Assembly: GCA_902560805.1 (NCBI GenBank)
Contig: CACENW010000001.1
Coordinates: 248,001 to 312,000 of the forward strand
Length of the DNA stretch: 64,000 nt
Direction: 5' to 3'
From: an uncultured Pelagibacteraceae bacterium
GTDB taxonomy: Bacteria > Pseudomonadota > Alphaproteobacteria > Pelagibacterales > Pelagibacteraceae
Under the pieces are notes generated by a model, which worked only from the letters and a program-made list of their open reading frames with translations, was not told the DNA's origin and made no database searches. The position numbers were made by a program, and so were the translations under genes. Shown piece by piece: positions 25,713 through 40,381 of the stretch (position 1 is the first letter of the stretch; every line of letters starts with the position of its first letter).

Positions 25713-27616
25713 TAAATTTTTATTTCCTCAAAGTTTTTTTGTTTATTTCTTAAATCGTTTCTATCTATAATTAATTTGAATAATTCTTTTGCTATCGGCG
25801 CTGCAGTTCTGCTTCCTGAACCACCATGTTCAACTATAATGCTTAATGCATACCTAGGATTAATATACGGACCATAGGCGATATATAATGCATGATCACG
25901 ATCTTTATAGGGGATTTGTTCGATTTTTAAATCAAGTTCTCTTTCTCGCATACTAATTCTCTTGACCTGTGCGGTACCAGTTTTGCCTGCAAATTGGTAT
26001 TTTGTATCATCTATTCTAGATTTGTAAGAGGTTCCATATAATTCATTGGTAGAACTAAACATGGCTTCTTGAACAATTTTTATATTTCTAGGATCATTAA
26101 ATAATTTCTTTTCTTGAGTATGCAAAGTTTCTTCTTTTAATTTTCTTTTTATTTCCTCAAGTGGCATAGGATTATTATCAACAATTATTCTTGGTTTAAT
26201 TGAGTAGCCTCCATTAGCAATCTGCGCTGTCATAAGACATAGTTGAAGAGGAGTTGTTTGCGTATAACCTTGACCTATTCCAGTTATTAATGTTTCTCCT
26301 AAGACCCACCCTTTTCCAAGATTATTTATTTTCCATTTAGTGTTTGGAAATAAACCTGATTTTTCAAAATCAAAATAATCTCCTAATACTTTTTTACCTA
26401 GACCAAATTTTTCAGCTGTAACATTTAATCGATCTACTCCTAGTAATCTTGCAACTTCATAAAAATAAGTATCACATGATTGTTTCATTGCATTTTTTAA
26501 ACTTACAAATCCGTGACCCTTTTCTTTCCAACAGTGAAAAGTCTGTCCATAGAGCTCCATCTTTCCAGTACATTTAACTTTAAAACTTGGGTTAACAATT
26601 TTGTTTTCTAAAGCAGACAAAGCTACAATTGGTTTTATTGTAGAACCTGGCGAATAAAGTCCTGAAAGTGTCTTATTTACTAGAGGTTTTAATGGATTAT
26701 TTCTAATTAACGCCCAATCATCATTACTTATACCAAACAAAAATTTGTTTGGATCATAAGAAGGAGAAGAGTACATAGCAATAATATCGCCTGTATAAAT
26801 ATCCATAACACTAATAGAGCCTGCTCGATCATCTAAAAGTTTTCCACAAGCCTTTTGAACTTCAGTATCAACTGTTAATCTTACTCTTAAACCTTGTTTA
26901 CCTTTTTGATGTTCTAATTGATTAATTCTTTTTCCATAAGCATTAACCTCATATCTTTGGATTGCATTTGTTCCAATCAGATGTTTTTCTAATGTTTTTT
27001 CTAATCCCAATTTTCCAATTTTCATTCCTGGAACAAATCTTTCTTGTACTGTTTCGTTAGCAAGAATTTCTTCTTCGTTAGGTTGGCTGACATACCCTAA
27101 AATATGTGTATAAACTTCACTAAAGGGGTAATTTCTTGAAATGGTCATAACTGGCTTGACACCAACCAAATCATATAAATAATTATTTATCTTTAAAAAA
27201 TCACTCCAAGATAAATTTTCAGAGACAATAATACTTTCCCAAGGTTTTAATTTATTTTTTAATTTTACAATTTTTTCTATTTTTTTATCACTTAAATTAA
27301 GTATAGTTTTTAATCGTGTTATCAAATAATTAAAGTTTTCAACTTGTTCAGGAATTATATGAAGTTGATATACTTTTAAATTTCCAGCTATTATATTTCC
27401 AAAATAATCAACGATATCTCCTCTTATAGGTGGTAACTTCCATTCTCTAATTCTATTTTTATCTGAGAGAGTAAGATATTTTTTATTTTCATTAACTTGT
27501 AGAGAAAAAAGTCTAGCTATAATTCCTGTAAAAATTATTATTTTTGCAGCACCTATAATAAACATACGTCTGTTAATTACGTCTGTTTTTCTAATTCCTG
27601 AATTTCCTTTAATCAT
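25712..27616 (-). CDS. mrdA: Penicillin-binding protein 2 (MrdA)
   Basis: A 634-residue class B PBP. The N-terminal membrane anchor is IIGAAKIIIFTGIIARLFSL, then the dimerisation domain (PPIRGDIVDYFGN). The transpeptidase domain has Ser325-x-x-Lys328 (YSPGSTIKP), an SxN-type motif (SCDTYF) and KTGTAQ. It crosslinks the lateral wall and pairs with RodA downstream. The start overlaps mreD by eight bases. Confidence 0.95.
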   Translation of the reverse strand: MIKGNSGIRKTDVINRRMFIIGAAKIIIFTGIIARLFSLQVNENKKYLTLSDKNRIREWKLPPIRGDIVDYFGNIIAGNLKVYQLHIIPEQVENFNYLITRLKTILNLSDKKIEKIVKLKNKLKPWESIIVSENLSWSDFLKINNYLYDLVGVKPVMTISRNYPFSEVYTHILGYVSQPNEEEILANETVQERFVPGMKIGKLGLEKTLEKHLIGTNAIQRYEVNAYGKRINQLEHQKGKQGLRVRLTVDTEVQKACGKLLDDRAGSISVMDIYTGDIIAMYSSPSYDPNKFLFGISNDDWALIRNNPLKPLVNKTLSGLYSPGSTIKPIVALSALENKIVNPSFKVKCTGKMELYGQTFHCWKEKGHGFVSLKNAMKQSCDTYFYEVARLLGVDRLNVTAEKFGLGKKVLGDYFDFEKSGLFPNTKWKINNLGKGWVLGETLITGIGQGYTQTTPLQLCLMTAQIANGGYSIKPRIIVDNNPMPLEEIKRKLKEETLHTQEKKLFNDPRNIKIVQEAMFSSTNELYGTSYKSRIDDTKYQFAGKTGTAQVKRISMRERELDLKIEQIPYKDRDHALYIAYGPYINPRYALSIIVEHGGSGSRTAAPIAKELFKLIIDRNDLRNKQKNFEEIKI

Positions 27617-28127
27617 TCTTTTTAAGTGAAATTTTGCTATTTAAAATATTAAATAATATAAAAAATAATGGGTAAAATAAAAAAGTAAAACCAGAGTTTA
27701 TCAAGTAGCTCATATAGTCTACTTGATATAAAAATATCAAATCTAAAATTGTTACTTGAATTGAGTTTATAAGAAAAACAGCGACAATAAAAGAAAGCCA
27801 ATCATTTATAAATTTTGGACTTAATGTAATTTGTCTAATATATGAAGTAATGGCACAGATTAATAAGTAACAAAAGCTGCTTATTCCTATCGGAATACCA
27901 ATTACTACATCATTAACAATTCCTGCTAAAAAAATTGAAAAATATCCCAAGTAATCTGGATTTCTTAATGTCCAAAAAAAAATTAAAATGAAAATAAAAT
28001 TAAATGAAAAATAATCTAATTTTAAATAATTAAAATCAAACTCATTAAATACTGAAAAAAACAAGAGAATAATCGGTAAATATGAGAGGAATGATCTAAA
28101 GAATGTACTTTTGTTCAATGAAGCCAT
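27609..28127 (-). CDS. mreD: Rod-shape-determining protein MreD
   Basis: A 172-residue hydrophobic protein with about five membrane segments and the family's typical GIVNDVVIGIPIGISSFCYL stretch. Sequence conservation in MreD is low, so its place between mreC and mrdA is the main support. Inner-membrane part of the elongasome. Confidence 0.85.
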   Translation of the reverse strand: MASLNKSTFFRSFLSYLPIILLFFSVFNEFDFNYLKLDYFSFNFIFILIFFWTLRNPDYLGYFSIFLAGIVNDVVIGIPIGISSFCYLLICAITSYIRQITLSPKFINDWLSFIVAVFLINSIQVTILDLIFLYQVDYMSYLINSGFTFLFYPLFFILFNILNSKISLKKND

Positions 28128-28972
28128 TATTGACCCTCACCAATCTTAAATTCTACAATCTTTACAAAACTTAATTGCCCAAAATCAGAAAAAAAAGTTA
28201 ATTGTTCTGAATTATTTGTAATTTTACCAACTGGAATACCTGGTTTAAAAATACCACCCAAGCCAGAAGTATACACAACTGCCTCTTTTTCAATCTGATT
28301 TTCTTTATACTCATCTTTAGTGTATTCAATTATTCCATAATTTTTACCAGTTCCTGAAGCAACAGCTTGCAAAAATGGAGGCTGGATTATTACTGGTATT
28401 TTGCTATTTAAATCTGACAAGAGAAGAGCTCTTGAATTTGAATAATTTACCTCAATTATCTGACCGACTAAATAGTTTCTATCCATTATTGCCATTCCAA
28501 TTTTTACATTATCTTTTGAACCTCTATTCAACACAATAGATTTTAAATATGGACTTTCTCTATCAATTATAACTCTTGCAAATATTTCTTCTGAATTTAT
28601 GCTTTCATCGATCAACTCTCTTAATCTTTTATTTTCAGCAGTTAAAATATTATTTAATACTTTAATCTCATCTGAATTTTCTATTTGAATTAATTTGCTC
28701 TGATGATTTTCGTATAATTCAAGATGTAATTTAAATTTAGATGTTGCCTCTTTAATTTTATTTTCAGGAATTGATAAAATATAAGAAGATCTATAAATTA
28801 ATTCGTTAATTCCTAATTTTACAAGTTGAATTGGTTTAAAATTAAAATTACTTAGAACTATTATAAATATGGATAAAACTATTAAGCTTATGAGCGAAAA
28901 CTTCTGTTTATCTTTCTTTTTAAAAAAAGCTGATCTTAAGGCAATTACAAAATCGTCTCTGCCTTTTACCAT
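28127..28972 (-). CDS. mreC: Rod-shape-determining protein MreC
   Basis: A 281-residue bitopic protein. A short cytoplasmic tail precedes one membrane helix (FSLISLIVLSIFIIVLSNF, about 25-43), a coiled coil (about 70-120) and a beta-barrel domain with RDSPYLKSIVLN-like sequence (DRESPYLKSIVLNRGS), VGQIIEV, LLSDLNSKIPV and a GGIFKPGIPVG segment typical of MreC. Periplasmic scaffold linking MreB with PBP2/RodA. Confidence 0.92.
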   Translation of the reverse strand: MVKGRDDFVIALRSAFFKKKDKQKFSLISLIVLSIFIIVLSNFNFKPIQLVKLGINELIYRSSYILSIPENKIKEATSKFKLHLELYENHQSKLIQIENSDEIKVLNNILTAENKRLRELIDESINSEEIFARVIIDRESPYLKSIVLNRGSKDNVKIGMAIMDRNYLVGQIIEVNYSNSRALLLSDLNSKIPVIIQPPFLQAVASGTGKNYGIIEYTKDEYKENQIEKEAVVYTSGLGGIFKPGIPVGKITNNSEQLTFFSDFGQLSFVKIVEFKIGEGQ

Positions 28973-28975
28973 CTC

Positions 28976-31581
<2,606 letters not shown>

Positions 31582-31601
31582 AAAAAATTTTTCGAAAATC
31601 T

Positions 31602-31629
31602 ATAATACAATCTATAAGAGAGATTGCAA
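31602..31629 (-). promoter_or_regulatory. Candidate sigma70-type promoter for leuA-mre operon
   Basis: On the minus strand TTGCAA (31629-31624) is followed after 16 bases by TATTAT (31607-31602), close to the consensus boxes. A start point about seven bases downstream would leave a leader of only some 14 bases before the leuA ATG at 31581. No leader peptide or attenuator is visible. Confidence 0.45.
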
Positions 31630-31682
31630 AATAATAAGTATATTTAGCTTTTATTTTTCGTCCATTTTAGGCAATACAAAAA

Positions 31683-33356
31683 TTAATTATAAATAGACTC
31701 AATTTTAGGCATCAAGTGTAAAAGTTCCTTTGTGTATTCATGGGAAGGTTTCAAAAATAAATCCTCAGTATTGGAAACTTCACATAACTTGCCATCTTTT
31801 AAAACTCCAATTCTATCACACATTTGTCTTACAACTGGCAAGTCATGACTGATGAATAATATAGTTAAATTTAATTGTTCTTGAAGATCTTTTAACAAAT
31901 TTAATATTTGGGCTTGAATACTAACGTCCAGTGCAGATGTAGGTTCATCACAAACTAAAAGTCTTGGCTGAGTTGCTAAAGCTCTTGCAATCGATATTCT
32001 TTGTCTTTGACCACCTGAAAATTCATGGGGATATCTATCTGCAGATTTTTGTGTCATTTCAACTGAATCCAATAAGTCATTTACATAATTATTTAGATCA
32101 GAATTAGATATAGATGGATTATGAAGTGTAATAGGTTCGGCAATAATATCTTTGACTTTCAATCTCCCATTTAATGATGAGTACGGATCTTGAAAAATCA
32201 TTTGTATTTGCTTTCTAAATTTCATTAATTCTGATCTATGTTTAATTTTTGTAATACAAGTTTTATCAAAAAATATATCTCCCAATGAAGGTCTGAATAA
32301 ATTAACTATCATTTTTGCAATAGTAGATTTTCCACTTCCACTTTCACCTACCAATCCAAACGACTCCCCTTCCTTTATTTCAAATGAAACATTGTCTACA
32401 GCTAATACAGAATTTTTAGAATTTTCTGTAAAAAAATTGTCATCAAAACTTTTATTTAGATTTTTAACCTGAACTAAATCTTGATTGCTAATTTCTTTTT
32501 TGGTCCATCTATTCAATATTTTGATATTATTTTTTTTATTTTCTTTTTCTACTATTACAAATCTTGAAATTTTCTTATTGGTTGGTGGAACTGAACTTAC
32601 AAGACTTTTGGTATAACTTTGTTGAGGAGTTGTTAATATTTTTTTTGTTTCACCAATTTCTACTAAATTTCCATTTTTCATTACAGCTACACGGTTAGCT
32701 GTTTCTGCTATAACACCCATATCATGTGTGATTAAAATCACTGCCAAGTTTCTTTCTTTTGTTAGTTTTTTAATTAAATCTAAAATCTGTGATTGAATAG
32801 ACACATCCAAAGCTGTGGTAGGTTCATCAGCAATTAATAATTCTGGTTCACAGCATAATGCTAAAGAAATAACCACTCTTTGTCTCATTCCTCCTGAAAA
32901 CTGATGAGGATAATCATCAAATCTTTTTTCAGCATCCTTAATTCCAACTTCTTTTAATAGATTAATAGATTTATTTTTTGCATCTTCTTTACTTAATTTA
33001 AGATGAGTTTGTATAGTTTCAATTAATTGTTCACCAACGGTTAATATTGGATTTAAAGATGTTTGTGGATCTTGGAATATTAATCCAATTTTATTTCCTC
33101 TATATTTAACGATACTTTCTGAATTTTCATGAATATTTAAATCTCCCAATATTACTGAACCACTAGAAACTTTCCCTGGCTCATCAATTAAATTAATTAT
33201 AGCGTTTCCAACTGTGCTCTTGCCTGAACCAGACTCGCCAACCAAGCCTAAAATTTCACCTTTATTTACCTCAATATTTACATTTTTAGCAGCATAAACG
33301 GTCTCTTTACGCATTTTATAATCAACACTTAAATTATTTATTTTTAAAAAGCTCAT
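31683..33356 (-). CDS. Peptide-type ABC transporter ATPase, fused DppD-DppF
   Basis: A 557-residue protein with two complete ATPase halves. The first has Walker A GESGSGKST, signature FSGGMRQRVVISLAL and Walker B LLIADEPTTALDVS. The second has GESGSGKST, FSGGQRQRISIARAL and LLVCDEPTSALDVS. Each half is the size of a normal OppD or OppF subunit, so one gene supplies both motors. It overlaps the OppC-type gene by four bases. Ligand set by the binding protein upstream (peptides or similar). Confidence 0.93.
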   Translation of the reverse strand: MSFLKINNLSVDYKMRKETVYAAKNVNIEVNKGEILGLVGESGSGKSTVGNAIINLIDEPGKVSSGSVILGDLNIHENSESIVKYRGNKIGLIFQDPQTSLNPILTVGEQLIETIQTHLKLSKEDAKNKSINLLKEVGIKDAEKRFDDYPHQFSGGMRQRVVISLALCCEPELLIADEPTTALDVSIQSQILDLIKKLTKERNLAVILITHDMGVIAETANRVAVMKNGNLVEIGETKKILTTPQQSYTKSLVSSVPPTNKKISRFVIVEKENKKNNIKILNRWTKKEISNQDLVQVKNLNKSFDDNFFTENSKNSVLAVDNVSFEIKEGESFGLVGESGSGKSTIAKMIVNLFRPSLGDIFFDKTCITKIKHRSELMKFRKQIQMIFQDPYSSLNGRLKVKDIIAEPITLHNPSISNSDLNNYVNDLLDSVEMTQKSADRYPHEFSGGQRQRISIARALATQPRLLVCDEPTSALDVSIQAQILNLLKDLQEQLNLTILFISHDLPVVRQMCDRIGVLKDGKLCEVSNTEDLFLKPSHEYTKELLHLMPKIESIYN

Positions 33357-34282
33357 TTTTTTAATTTTGGATTTAAAGTATCTCTCATCCAGTCTCCTAA
33401 TAAATTAATTGAAAAAGCTAAAATCACTAAAAAAATTGCTGGAAAAAATGTAATCCACCATTCCCCCGAAAATAAAAAGTCATTACCCAATCTTATTAAT
33501 GTTCCTAAAGAAGGAGTTGTTGGAGGAACTCCAACTCCCAAAAAACTTAAGGTTGACTCAGCTAAGATTGCAAGAGCTAAACCGATTGTACCAATAACCA
33601 AAACTGGTCTCATAATATTTGGCAAAATATGTTTAAACATAATTACTATATTTGAAACACCAATTATTGTTGAGGCAGATACATAGTCTTTATTTTTTTC
33701 AACTAAAGTTGCCGCTCTAGATACTCTAGCAAACTGCGGCCATTCAGAAATTCCAATAGCAAATATTAAAACGTAGATTGCCATTTCATCATGCATCTCT
33801 CTTGAAATTAGTCCTCTTGCAATTCCATCAACCAAGAGTGCCATCAATATACTTGGCACAGTTAATTGAACATCGGTAAGTCTCATTACTACCATTTCAT
33901 ACTTGCCACCAAAATATCCAGCTGTTAATCCTAAACCAACACCAAGAACTAAACTAAATATAATTGCTGCAAAACCTACAATAAGAGATATTCTGCATCC
34001 GTATAAGATGGTTGACAACATGTCTCTTCCTTGACCATCAGTGCCTAAAATAAATTGTGCCAAACCATCTTCTGTCCAAGAAGGAGGTGTAAATGCATCC
34101 ATCAAAGATAAAGATGATGGATCAAAAGGTGTATATGGAGTTAAAAATTCAATAAAAAAAGAACAGAAAAAAATTATGAGTAAAATAGCTGAAGATATAA
34201 TTGCTGTCGGAGATTTAATAAAGCTATGATAAATGTCACTATCCTTAATTCTTTCCCATCTTTTTAAATTTACATTATCCAC
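33353..34282 (-). CDS. Peptide-type ABC permease, OppC/DppC family
   Basis: A 309-residue permease with the family's N-terminal helix, a LGTDGQGRDMLSTILYG motif, and the coupling loop EWPQFARVSRAATLVEKNKD. A longer frame begins at TTG 34318, but a strong AAAGGAGAT site seven bases before GTG 34282 (MDNVNLKRWERI) decides the start. This also shortens the overlap with OppB to eight bases. Pairs with the OppB-type subunit. Confidence 0.9.
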   Translation of the reverse strand: MDNVNLKRWERIKDSDIYHSFIKSPTAIISSAILLIIFFCSFFIEFLTPYTPFDPSSLSLMDAFTPPSWTEDGLAQFILGTDGQGRDMLSTILYGCRISLIVGFAAIIFSLVLGVGLGLTAGYFGGKYEMVVMRLTDVQLTVPSILMALLVDGIARGLISREMHDEMAIYVLIFAIGISEWPQFARVSRAATLVEKNKDYVSASTIIGVSNIVIMFKHILPNIMRPVLVIGTIGLALAILAESTLSFLGVGVPPTTPSLGTLIRLGNDFLFSGEWWITFFPAIFLVILAFSINLLGDWMRDTLNPKLKK

Positions 34283-35258
34283 TTGCAGTATCTCCTTTAA
34301 CTCTGATCCTTGGATCAATAAAATAATACAGAATATCGACTATGAAATTTATCATCACAAAAACAAATGCGATAAAAACTAAATATGCTGACATAATTGG
34401 TATATCTACAAACTGAACAGCTTGGATAAATAAGAAACCCATTCCAGGCCATTGAAAAACAGTTTCTGTTATTATTGAAAACGCAATTAAAGTTCCAATA
34501 TTAATTCCAGCAATAGTAATTACAGGAATTAAACCATTTTTTAATGCATGCTTGTACTTAATACTTTCTTCATTAATTCCACGTGCTCTAGCAAACTTAA
34601 TGTAATCTGTTTGCAATATCTCCATCATCTCTGCTCGAACTAACCTGATAATATAAGTCATTTGAAAAAGACTTAATGTAACTGAAGGAAGAATTATTGC
34701 TTTAAGACCTGAAACTGTCAAAAAACCTGTTGTCCAAAATCCTAGATCAACCACTTCTCCTCTTCCAAATGAGGGTAACACTCCTAAAATTACAGCAAAT
34801 AAGTATATGAATAATATACCTATTACAAATGTGGGGAGTGATACTCCAAGTAAAGAAACTGCTAAGATAAAGTCACTCAAGAAACCTTTCCTATGAATAC
34901 CAGTGTAAACACCTAATAGAGTTCCGGTTATCAATGCTATTAAAGCCGAAATTACTACAAGTTCAATTGTAGCCGGCAATCTTTCAGTAATTAATTCAGA
35001 TACAGGTCTTCTTAATTGATAAGATATACCAAATTCTCCCTTAGAAGCATTGACCACAAACCTAGAAAATTGAATATGGATTGGATCCATTAATCCCAGA
35101 GTTTCCCTCAATTCAGCCCTTTCTTCATCAGAAGTTTCTTCCCCAACCATGTTGTTTATTGGGTCTCCAACAAAATTAAAAAGAGAGAAAGAAACAAAGG
35201 CAACTACAAGCATCACCAAAGCTGATTGGAACAGTCTTTTAAAGAAATATTGTATCAA
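34275..35258 (-). CDS. Peptide-type ABC permease, OppB/DppB family
   Basis: A 327-residue permease starting MIQYFFKRLFQSALVMLVVA. It has the DPINNMVGEETSDEE periplasmic loop with LRETLGLMDPI, typical of OppB, and the coupling loop VRAEMMEILQTDYIKFARARG. The C terminus YYFIDPRIRVKG is canonical. It follows a hairpin after the binding-protein gene and forms the channel with OppC. Confidence 0.93.
   Translation of the reverse strand: MIQYFFKRLFQSALVMLVVAFVSFSLFNFVGDPINNMVGEETSDEERAELRETLGLMDPIHIQFSRFVVNASKGEFGISYQLRRPVSELITERLPATIELVVISALIALITGTLLGVYTGIHRKGFLSDFILAVSLLGVSLPTFVIGILFIYLFAVILGVLPSFGRGEVVDLGFWTTGFLTVSGLKAIILPSVTLSLFQMTYIIRLVRAEMMEILQTDYIKFARARGINEESIKYKHALKNGLIPVITIAGINIGTLIAFSIITETVFQWPGMGFLFIQAVQFVDIPIMSAYLVFIAFVFVMINFIVDILYYFIDPRIRVKGDTASG
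34290..34298 (-). promoter_or_regulatory. Strong ribosome binding site setting the OppC-type start
   Basis: AAAGGAGAT on the minus strand lies inside the last codons of the OppB-type gene, seven bases before GTG 34282. Such good matches to the anti-SD sequence are uncommon in this window, which makes the GTG start more credible than the upstream TTG. Confidence 0.7.
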
Positions 35259-35276
35259 TTTAAGAAGATTTAATAT

Positions 35277-35310
35277 TTACAAGCCCTTTAAATATCTAAA
35301 GGGCTTGTAA
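35277..35310 (-). terminator. Intercistronic hairpin after peptide-binding protein gene
   Basis: A perfect 14-base-pair stem (35277-35290 with 35297-35310, six-base loop). On the minus strand no long U run follows, so it is a weak terminator or an mRNA-stabilising 3' hairpin. Its position between binding protein and permease genes repeats the arrangement seen at 17487-17514. Confidence 0.65.
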
Positions 35311-35320
35311 TAATTTTTAT

Positions 35321-36886
35321 TTATTTAGAACCGTAAACGGCAAATTTAAATAATGGCTCATTGTTAGGTCTTATAGGAACACTAACATTATTTTTAGATG
35401 CCCAAGAAATTACTTGGTGGTGTAAAGGAAGATAAGAAATATCATCTTTTACAATTTTCCAAGCTTTTGCAATTGCAGCATTTCTTTTTTCTAAATCTAC
35501 TTCACCTTCCATTACTCTAATTGCGGCGTCTACTTCAGCGTTACTAAAGTTAACTCTGTTCCAACTAGCGCCTGTTTCATATAAATAATGAAAAACGTAG
35601 TGACTATCTAAAGTTGGAACACCCCAGCCTAGCATATAGAAATCACCTTGATTATCTTTTAGCTCCTTGAAGTGTTTACTTTTTGTTTGAGCAAATAAAT
35701 TAACTTTAACACCTACTTTACCCAACATTCCAACAACTGCTGTACAAATAGCTTCGTCATTTACATACCTGTCGTTAGGACATCTTAACTCAACTTCAAA
35801 TCCATTAGGATATCCAGCTTCAGCTAATAATTTTTTAGAAGCCTCAGGATCATATGGTAATCTTTTATCAAGTTCAGCTGTATAACCATTTACACCTGGG
35901 AAAGTTATTATACCTGCAGGTTCACTTAAACCTCTCATAACTTTTTTCTTAATGGCTTCAATATCAATTGCTTGATAAAGTGCTTGTCTAACTTCTTTTT
36001 TCTTGAAAGGATTATCACCTGTATTTCCTGTTCTTAACTTATCTGCAGCTTGATCCATTCCTAAGAAAATCGTTCTCATCTGAGCAGTACTTTCAACTTT
36101 TGTACTTGGAGAAAAACCAATTCTTGCTAAGTCTTGCACTGGTGCATCTGTTACTAGATCAATTTCTCCTGATAATAATGCTGCTACTCTTGTTGCTGCA
36201 TTTTTAATTGGCATCAACTCAATTGAACTAAGACCTTTATCTTTCATTTCTCCCCACCAGTATTTATTTTTCTTAAATACTGTCTTTGTGTTAGGCTCTC
36301 GTTTAGTTATTCTAAAAGGTCCAGTTCCCATAGCATTTACAGCCGAAAATGTTTCTTGCCCAGCATCCCAGTTTTGAGGTGAAGTTGCAAAATTTTTCTC
36401 AGACCAAGCTTTAGACATTATAAAAATGTTTGACAATTGGTTTAAAAGAATTGGATTTGGTTTGCTTGTTGTAATTTTAACAGCATAATCTCCAACTGCT
36501 TCTACACCGGATACAGTGCTAATATATTCTTTAAAATCAGATGTTCTTTGTTTAGCTCTTAAAATACTAAAAACTACATCTTCAGATGTCATTCCTGAAC
36601 CATCTGAAAATCTAGCATCTTCTCTTAAAGTAAAAATCCAATTGTTTGCATCAATTGCTTTCCATTTTGTAGCTAAAGCAGGTCCAATTTTCATATCTAA
36701 ACCTCTTTCAACAAGTGCTTCATAAACTTGTCTAGATACTTGTGTAGTTGGACCTTCATTTTGTGCATGTGGATCTAGTGTTAAACTGTCCCCTTGCATA
36801 GACCACTTAATTGTTTGAGCCGATGCAGAAGAAAATCCAAATACTAGAACTAATGACAATATTTTTATTATATTTTTAATATTCAT
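35321..36886 (-). CDS. Peptide-type ABC transporter binding protein (SBP_bac_5)
   Basis: A 521-residue periplasmic protein of the DppA/OppA family. The signal peptide is IIKILSLVLVFGFSSASAQ. The N-terminal domain shows DSLTLDPHAQNEGPT and FTLREDARFSDG, both family hallmarks, and the central VFKKNKYWW follows. Two in-frame ATGs exist at 36898 and 36886. GAGGGC lies just before the second and covers the codons of the first, so 36886 is chosen. The family binds dipeptides, oligopeptides, glutathione, nickel or opines, so the ligand remains open. Confidence 0.9.
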   Translation of the reverse strand: MNIKNIIKILSLVLVFGFSSASAQTIKWSMQGDSLTLDPHAQNEGPTTQVSRQVYEALVERGLDMKIGPALATKWKAIDANNWIFTLREDARFSDGSGMTSEDVVFSILRAKQRTSDFKEYISTVSGVEAVGDYAVKITTSKPNPILLNQLSNIFIMSKAWSEKNFATSPQNWDAGQETFSAVNAMGTGPFRITKREPNTKTVFKKNKYWWGEMKDKGLSSIELMPIKNAATRVAALLSGEIDLVTDAPVQDLARIGFSPSTKVESTAQMRTIFLGMDQAADKLRTGNTGDNPFKKKEVRQALYQAIDIEAIKKKVMRGLSEPAGIITFPGVNGYTAELDKRLPYDPEASKKLLAEAGYPNGFEVELRCPNDRYVNDEAICTAVVGMLGKVGVKVNLFAQTKSKHFKELKDNQGDFYMLGWGVPTLDSHYVFHYLYETGASWNRVNFSNAEVDAAIRVMEGEVDLEKRNAAIAKAWKIVKDDISYLPLHHQVISWASKNNVSVPIRPNNEPLFKFAVYGSK

Positions 36887-36968
36887 TGTTGCCCTCATAT
36901 TTTAAATTTATTTAAAAAAGTATAAGTGAAATAATTAGATTATAGTAGTAATAATTTATCTATAAAAT

Positions 36969-38557
<1,589 letters not shown>

Positions 38558-38562
38558 TTAGA

Positions 38563-40329
38563 TTAAACTAAGGCTTTGCCTTTTCCTTTTATTTTATTCT
38601 CTTCTTGATCGTTTGGTCCTAAGATCATTTGATTATGAGGTTTACCAGAAGGTATCATTGGAAAACAATTTTCATTTGGATCCACATGACAATCAAAAAT
38701 AACTGGACCATTATGATCAACCATTTCCTGAATTTTTTCATCAAGCTCTGATGGATCATCAGCTTTAATTCCTTTGCAACCATAAGCTTCGGCCATTTTC
38801 ATAAAATCTGGTAGTGCTTCAGAGTAACTCTCAGAATAATTCTTTTCATGAAGCAGCTCTTGCCATTGTCTTACCATTCCCATGTACTGATTATTCAAGA
38901 TAAAAATCTTTATTGGTAAGTTGTATTGAACAGCTGTAGACATTTCTTGCATTGTCATTAAAACAGATGCTTCACCAGCAATATCAATAACTAATTTTTC
39001 TGGATGAGCTACTTGAACTCCTACAGCTGCAGGTAATCCATAACCCATAGTTCCTAATCCGCCTGAAGTCATCCATCTATTTGGTTTGTTAAATTTATAA
39101 TGTTGAGCAGCCCACATTTGATGCTGACCCACTTCTGTTGTTACATAAGTATCATTATTTTTTGTTAATTCATAAAGTCTTTGAACAGCATGCTGAGGTT
39201 TTATGCTATCTTCACTATTTATGAAATTTAAAGAATTTTTGTTTCTCCATTTTTGAATTTGTTCCCACCATTTTGCAATATTTGGTTTATTTGATTTACC
39301 ATTTCCATTTTTCTTTTTAACAATTGTTTTGTTAACTTTATCAATTACTTTTGTAACATCACCTACTATTGCAAGATCTACTTTGATAATTTTATTAATT
39401 GAGGATGGATCAATATCAATATGAACTTTTTTTGAATTAGGAGAGAACTCATCAATTTTTCCAGTAATACGGTCATCAAATCTAGCACCAATGTTTATTA
39501 ACAAATCACAGTCATGCATTGCATTGTTTGCTTCATATGTTCCATGCATTCCCAACATTCCTAAAAACTGATTATCATCTCCAGGATAAGCACCTAGACC
39601 TTGTAAAGTTGATGTAATTGGGAACCCTGTTAATTCAACAAATTTTCTTAAAGCTTCACTTGCTTTTGGTCCTGAATTTATTACACCTCCACCGCTATAT
39701 ATAATTGGCTTTTTTGCTTTAGATAATAAATTAATAAACTGATCGATTTCATCGACTGAAAACTTATTGTGAGATTTACCATTAAGTTTTTTATCTTTTT
39801 TTAGTTTTTTATATTTTGTTTTAGCAAATTGAATATCTTTTGGAATATCAATTAATACCGGACCAGGTCTTCCAGTTGTTGCAACTTTAAAAGCTTCATG
39901 CATAACAACTGAAAGTTCATTAATATCTTTTACTAGCCAGTTATGTTTTGTGCATGGTCTTGTAATTCCGGTTGTATCACATTCTTGAAATGCATCTGTT
40001 CCAATTAGATGTGTTGGAACTTGACCCGAAATACAAACCATAGGAACTGAGTCCATATATGCATCGGTTAAAGCAGTGACTACATTAGTGGCACCAGGCC
40101 CTGATGTAACTAGAACAACACCAGGTTTTCCAGATGATCTTGCGTAACCTTCTGCTGCATGACCTGCACCTTGCTCATGTCTTACAAGAATATGTTTAAT
40201 AGATGGATGATTTTTTAACTCATCATATATTGGTAGTACAGCTCCACCAGGATAGCCAAAAATATGGTTTACCTTTTGGTCTTCAAGACACTTAAATACG
40301 ATTTCTGCTCCAGTTAATAATTTTGGCAT
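38563..40329 (-). CDS. ilvB: Acetolactate synthase large subunit IlvB
   Basis: A 588-residue TPP enzyme. Glu52 is in [15 protein letters not shown], and [20 protein letters not shown] is typical of the AHAS catalytic subunit. FAD region residues sit in the middle third, and the TPP motif region includes [18 protein letters not shown] and [12 protein letters not shown]. In the first TPP motif segment the usual GDG is replaced by AGEAS, a variant known in alphaproteobacterial AHAS. With IlvH it makes acetolactate and acetohydroxybutyrate. Confidence 0.95.
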   Translation of the reverse strand: MPKLLTGAEIVFKCLEDQKVNHIFGYPGGAVLPIYDELKNHPSIKHILVRHEQGAGHAAEGYARSSGKPGVVLVTSGPGATNVVTALTDAYMDSVPMVCISGQVPTHLIGTDAFQECDTTGITRPCTKHNWLVKDINELSVVMHEAFKVATTGRPGPVLIDIPKDIQFAKTKYKKLKKDKKLNGKSHNKFSVDEIDQFINLLSKAKKPIIYSGGGVINSGPKASEALRKFVELTGFPITSTLQGLGAYPGDDNQFLGMLGMHGTYEANNAMHDCDLLINIGARFDDRITGKIDEFSPNSKKVHIDIDPSSINKIIKVDLAIVGDVTKVIDKVNKTIVKKKNGNGKSNKPNIAKWWEQIQKWRNKNSLNFINSEDSIKPQHAVQRLYELTKNNDTYVTTEVGQHQMWAAQHYKFNKPNRWMTSGGLGTMGYGLPAAVGVQVAHPEKLVIDIAGEASVLMTMQEMSTAVQYNLPIKIFILNNQYMGMVRQWQELLHEKNYSESYSEALPDFMKMAEAYGCKGIKADDPSELDEKIQEMVDHNGPVIFDCHVDPNENCFPMIPSGKPHNQMILGPNDQEENKIKGKGKALV

Positions 40330-40381
40330 TTCACAATCTAGCTGAAGTTGTGCTGATTGGTCAAGGTTAAGTATGGAAATT

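Noticed and set aside
34283-34318. Longer OppC-type N terminus from TTG 34318
   Set aside because: A strong AAAGGAGAT site lies inside this stretch and points to GTG 34282 as the start.
40331-40352. CACAA...TTGTG short inverted repeat upstream of ilvB, considered as an attenuator
   Set aside because: Only five base pairs, no leader peptide with Leu, Val or Ile codons, and no U run. It is too weak to call.
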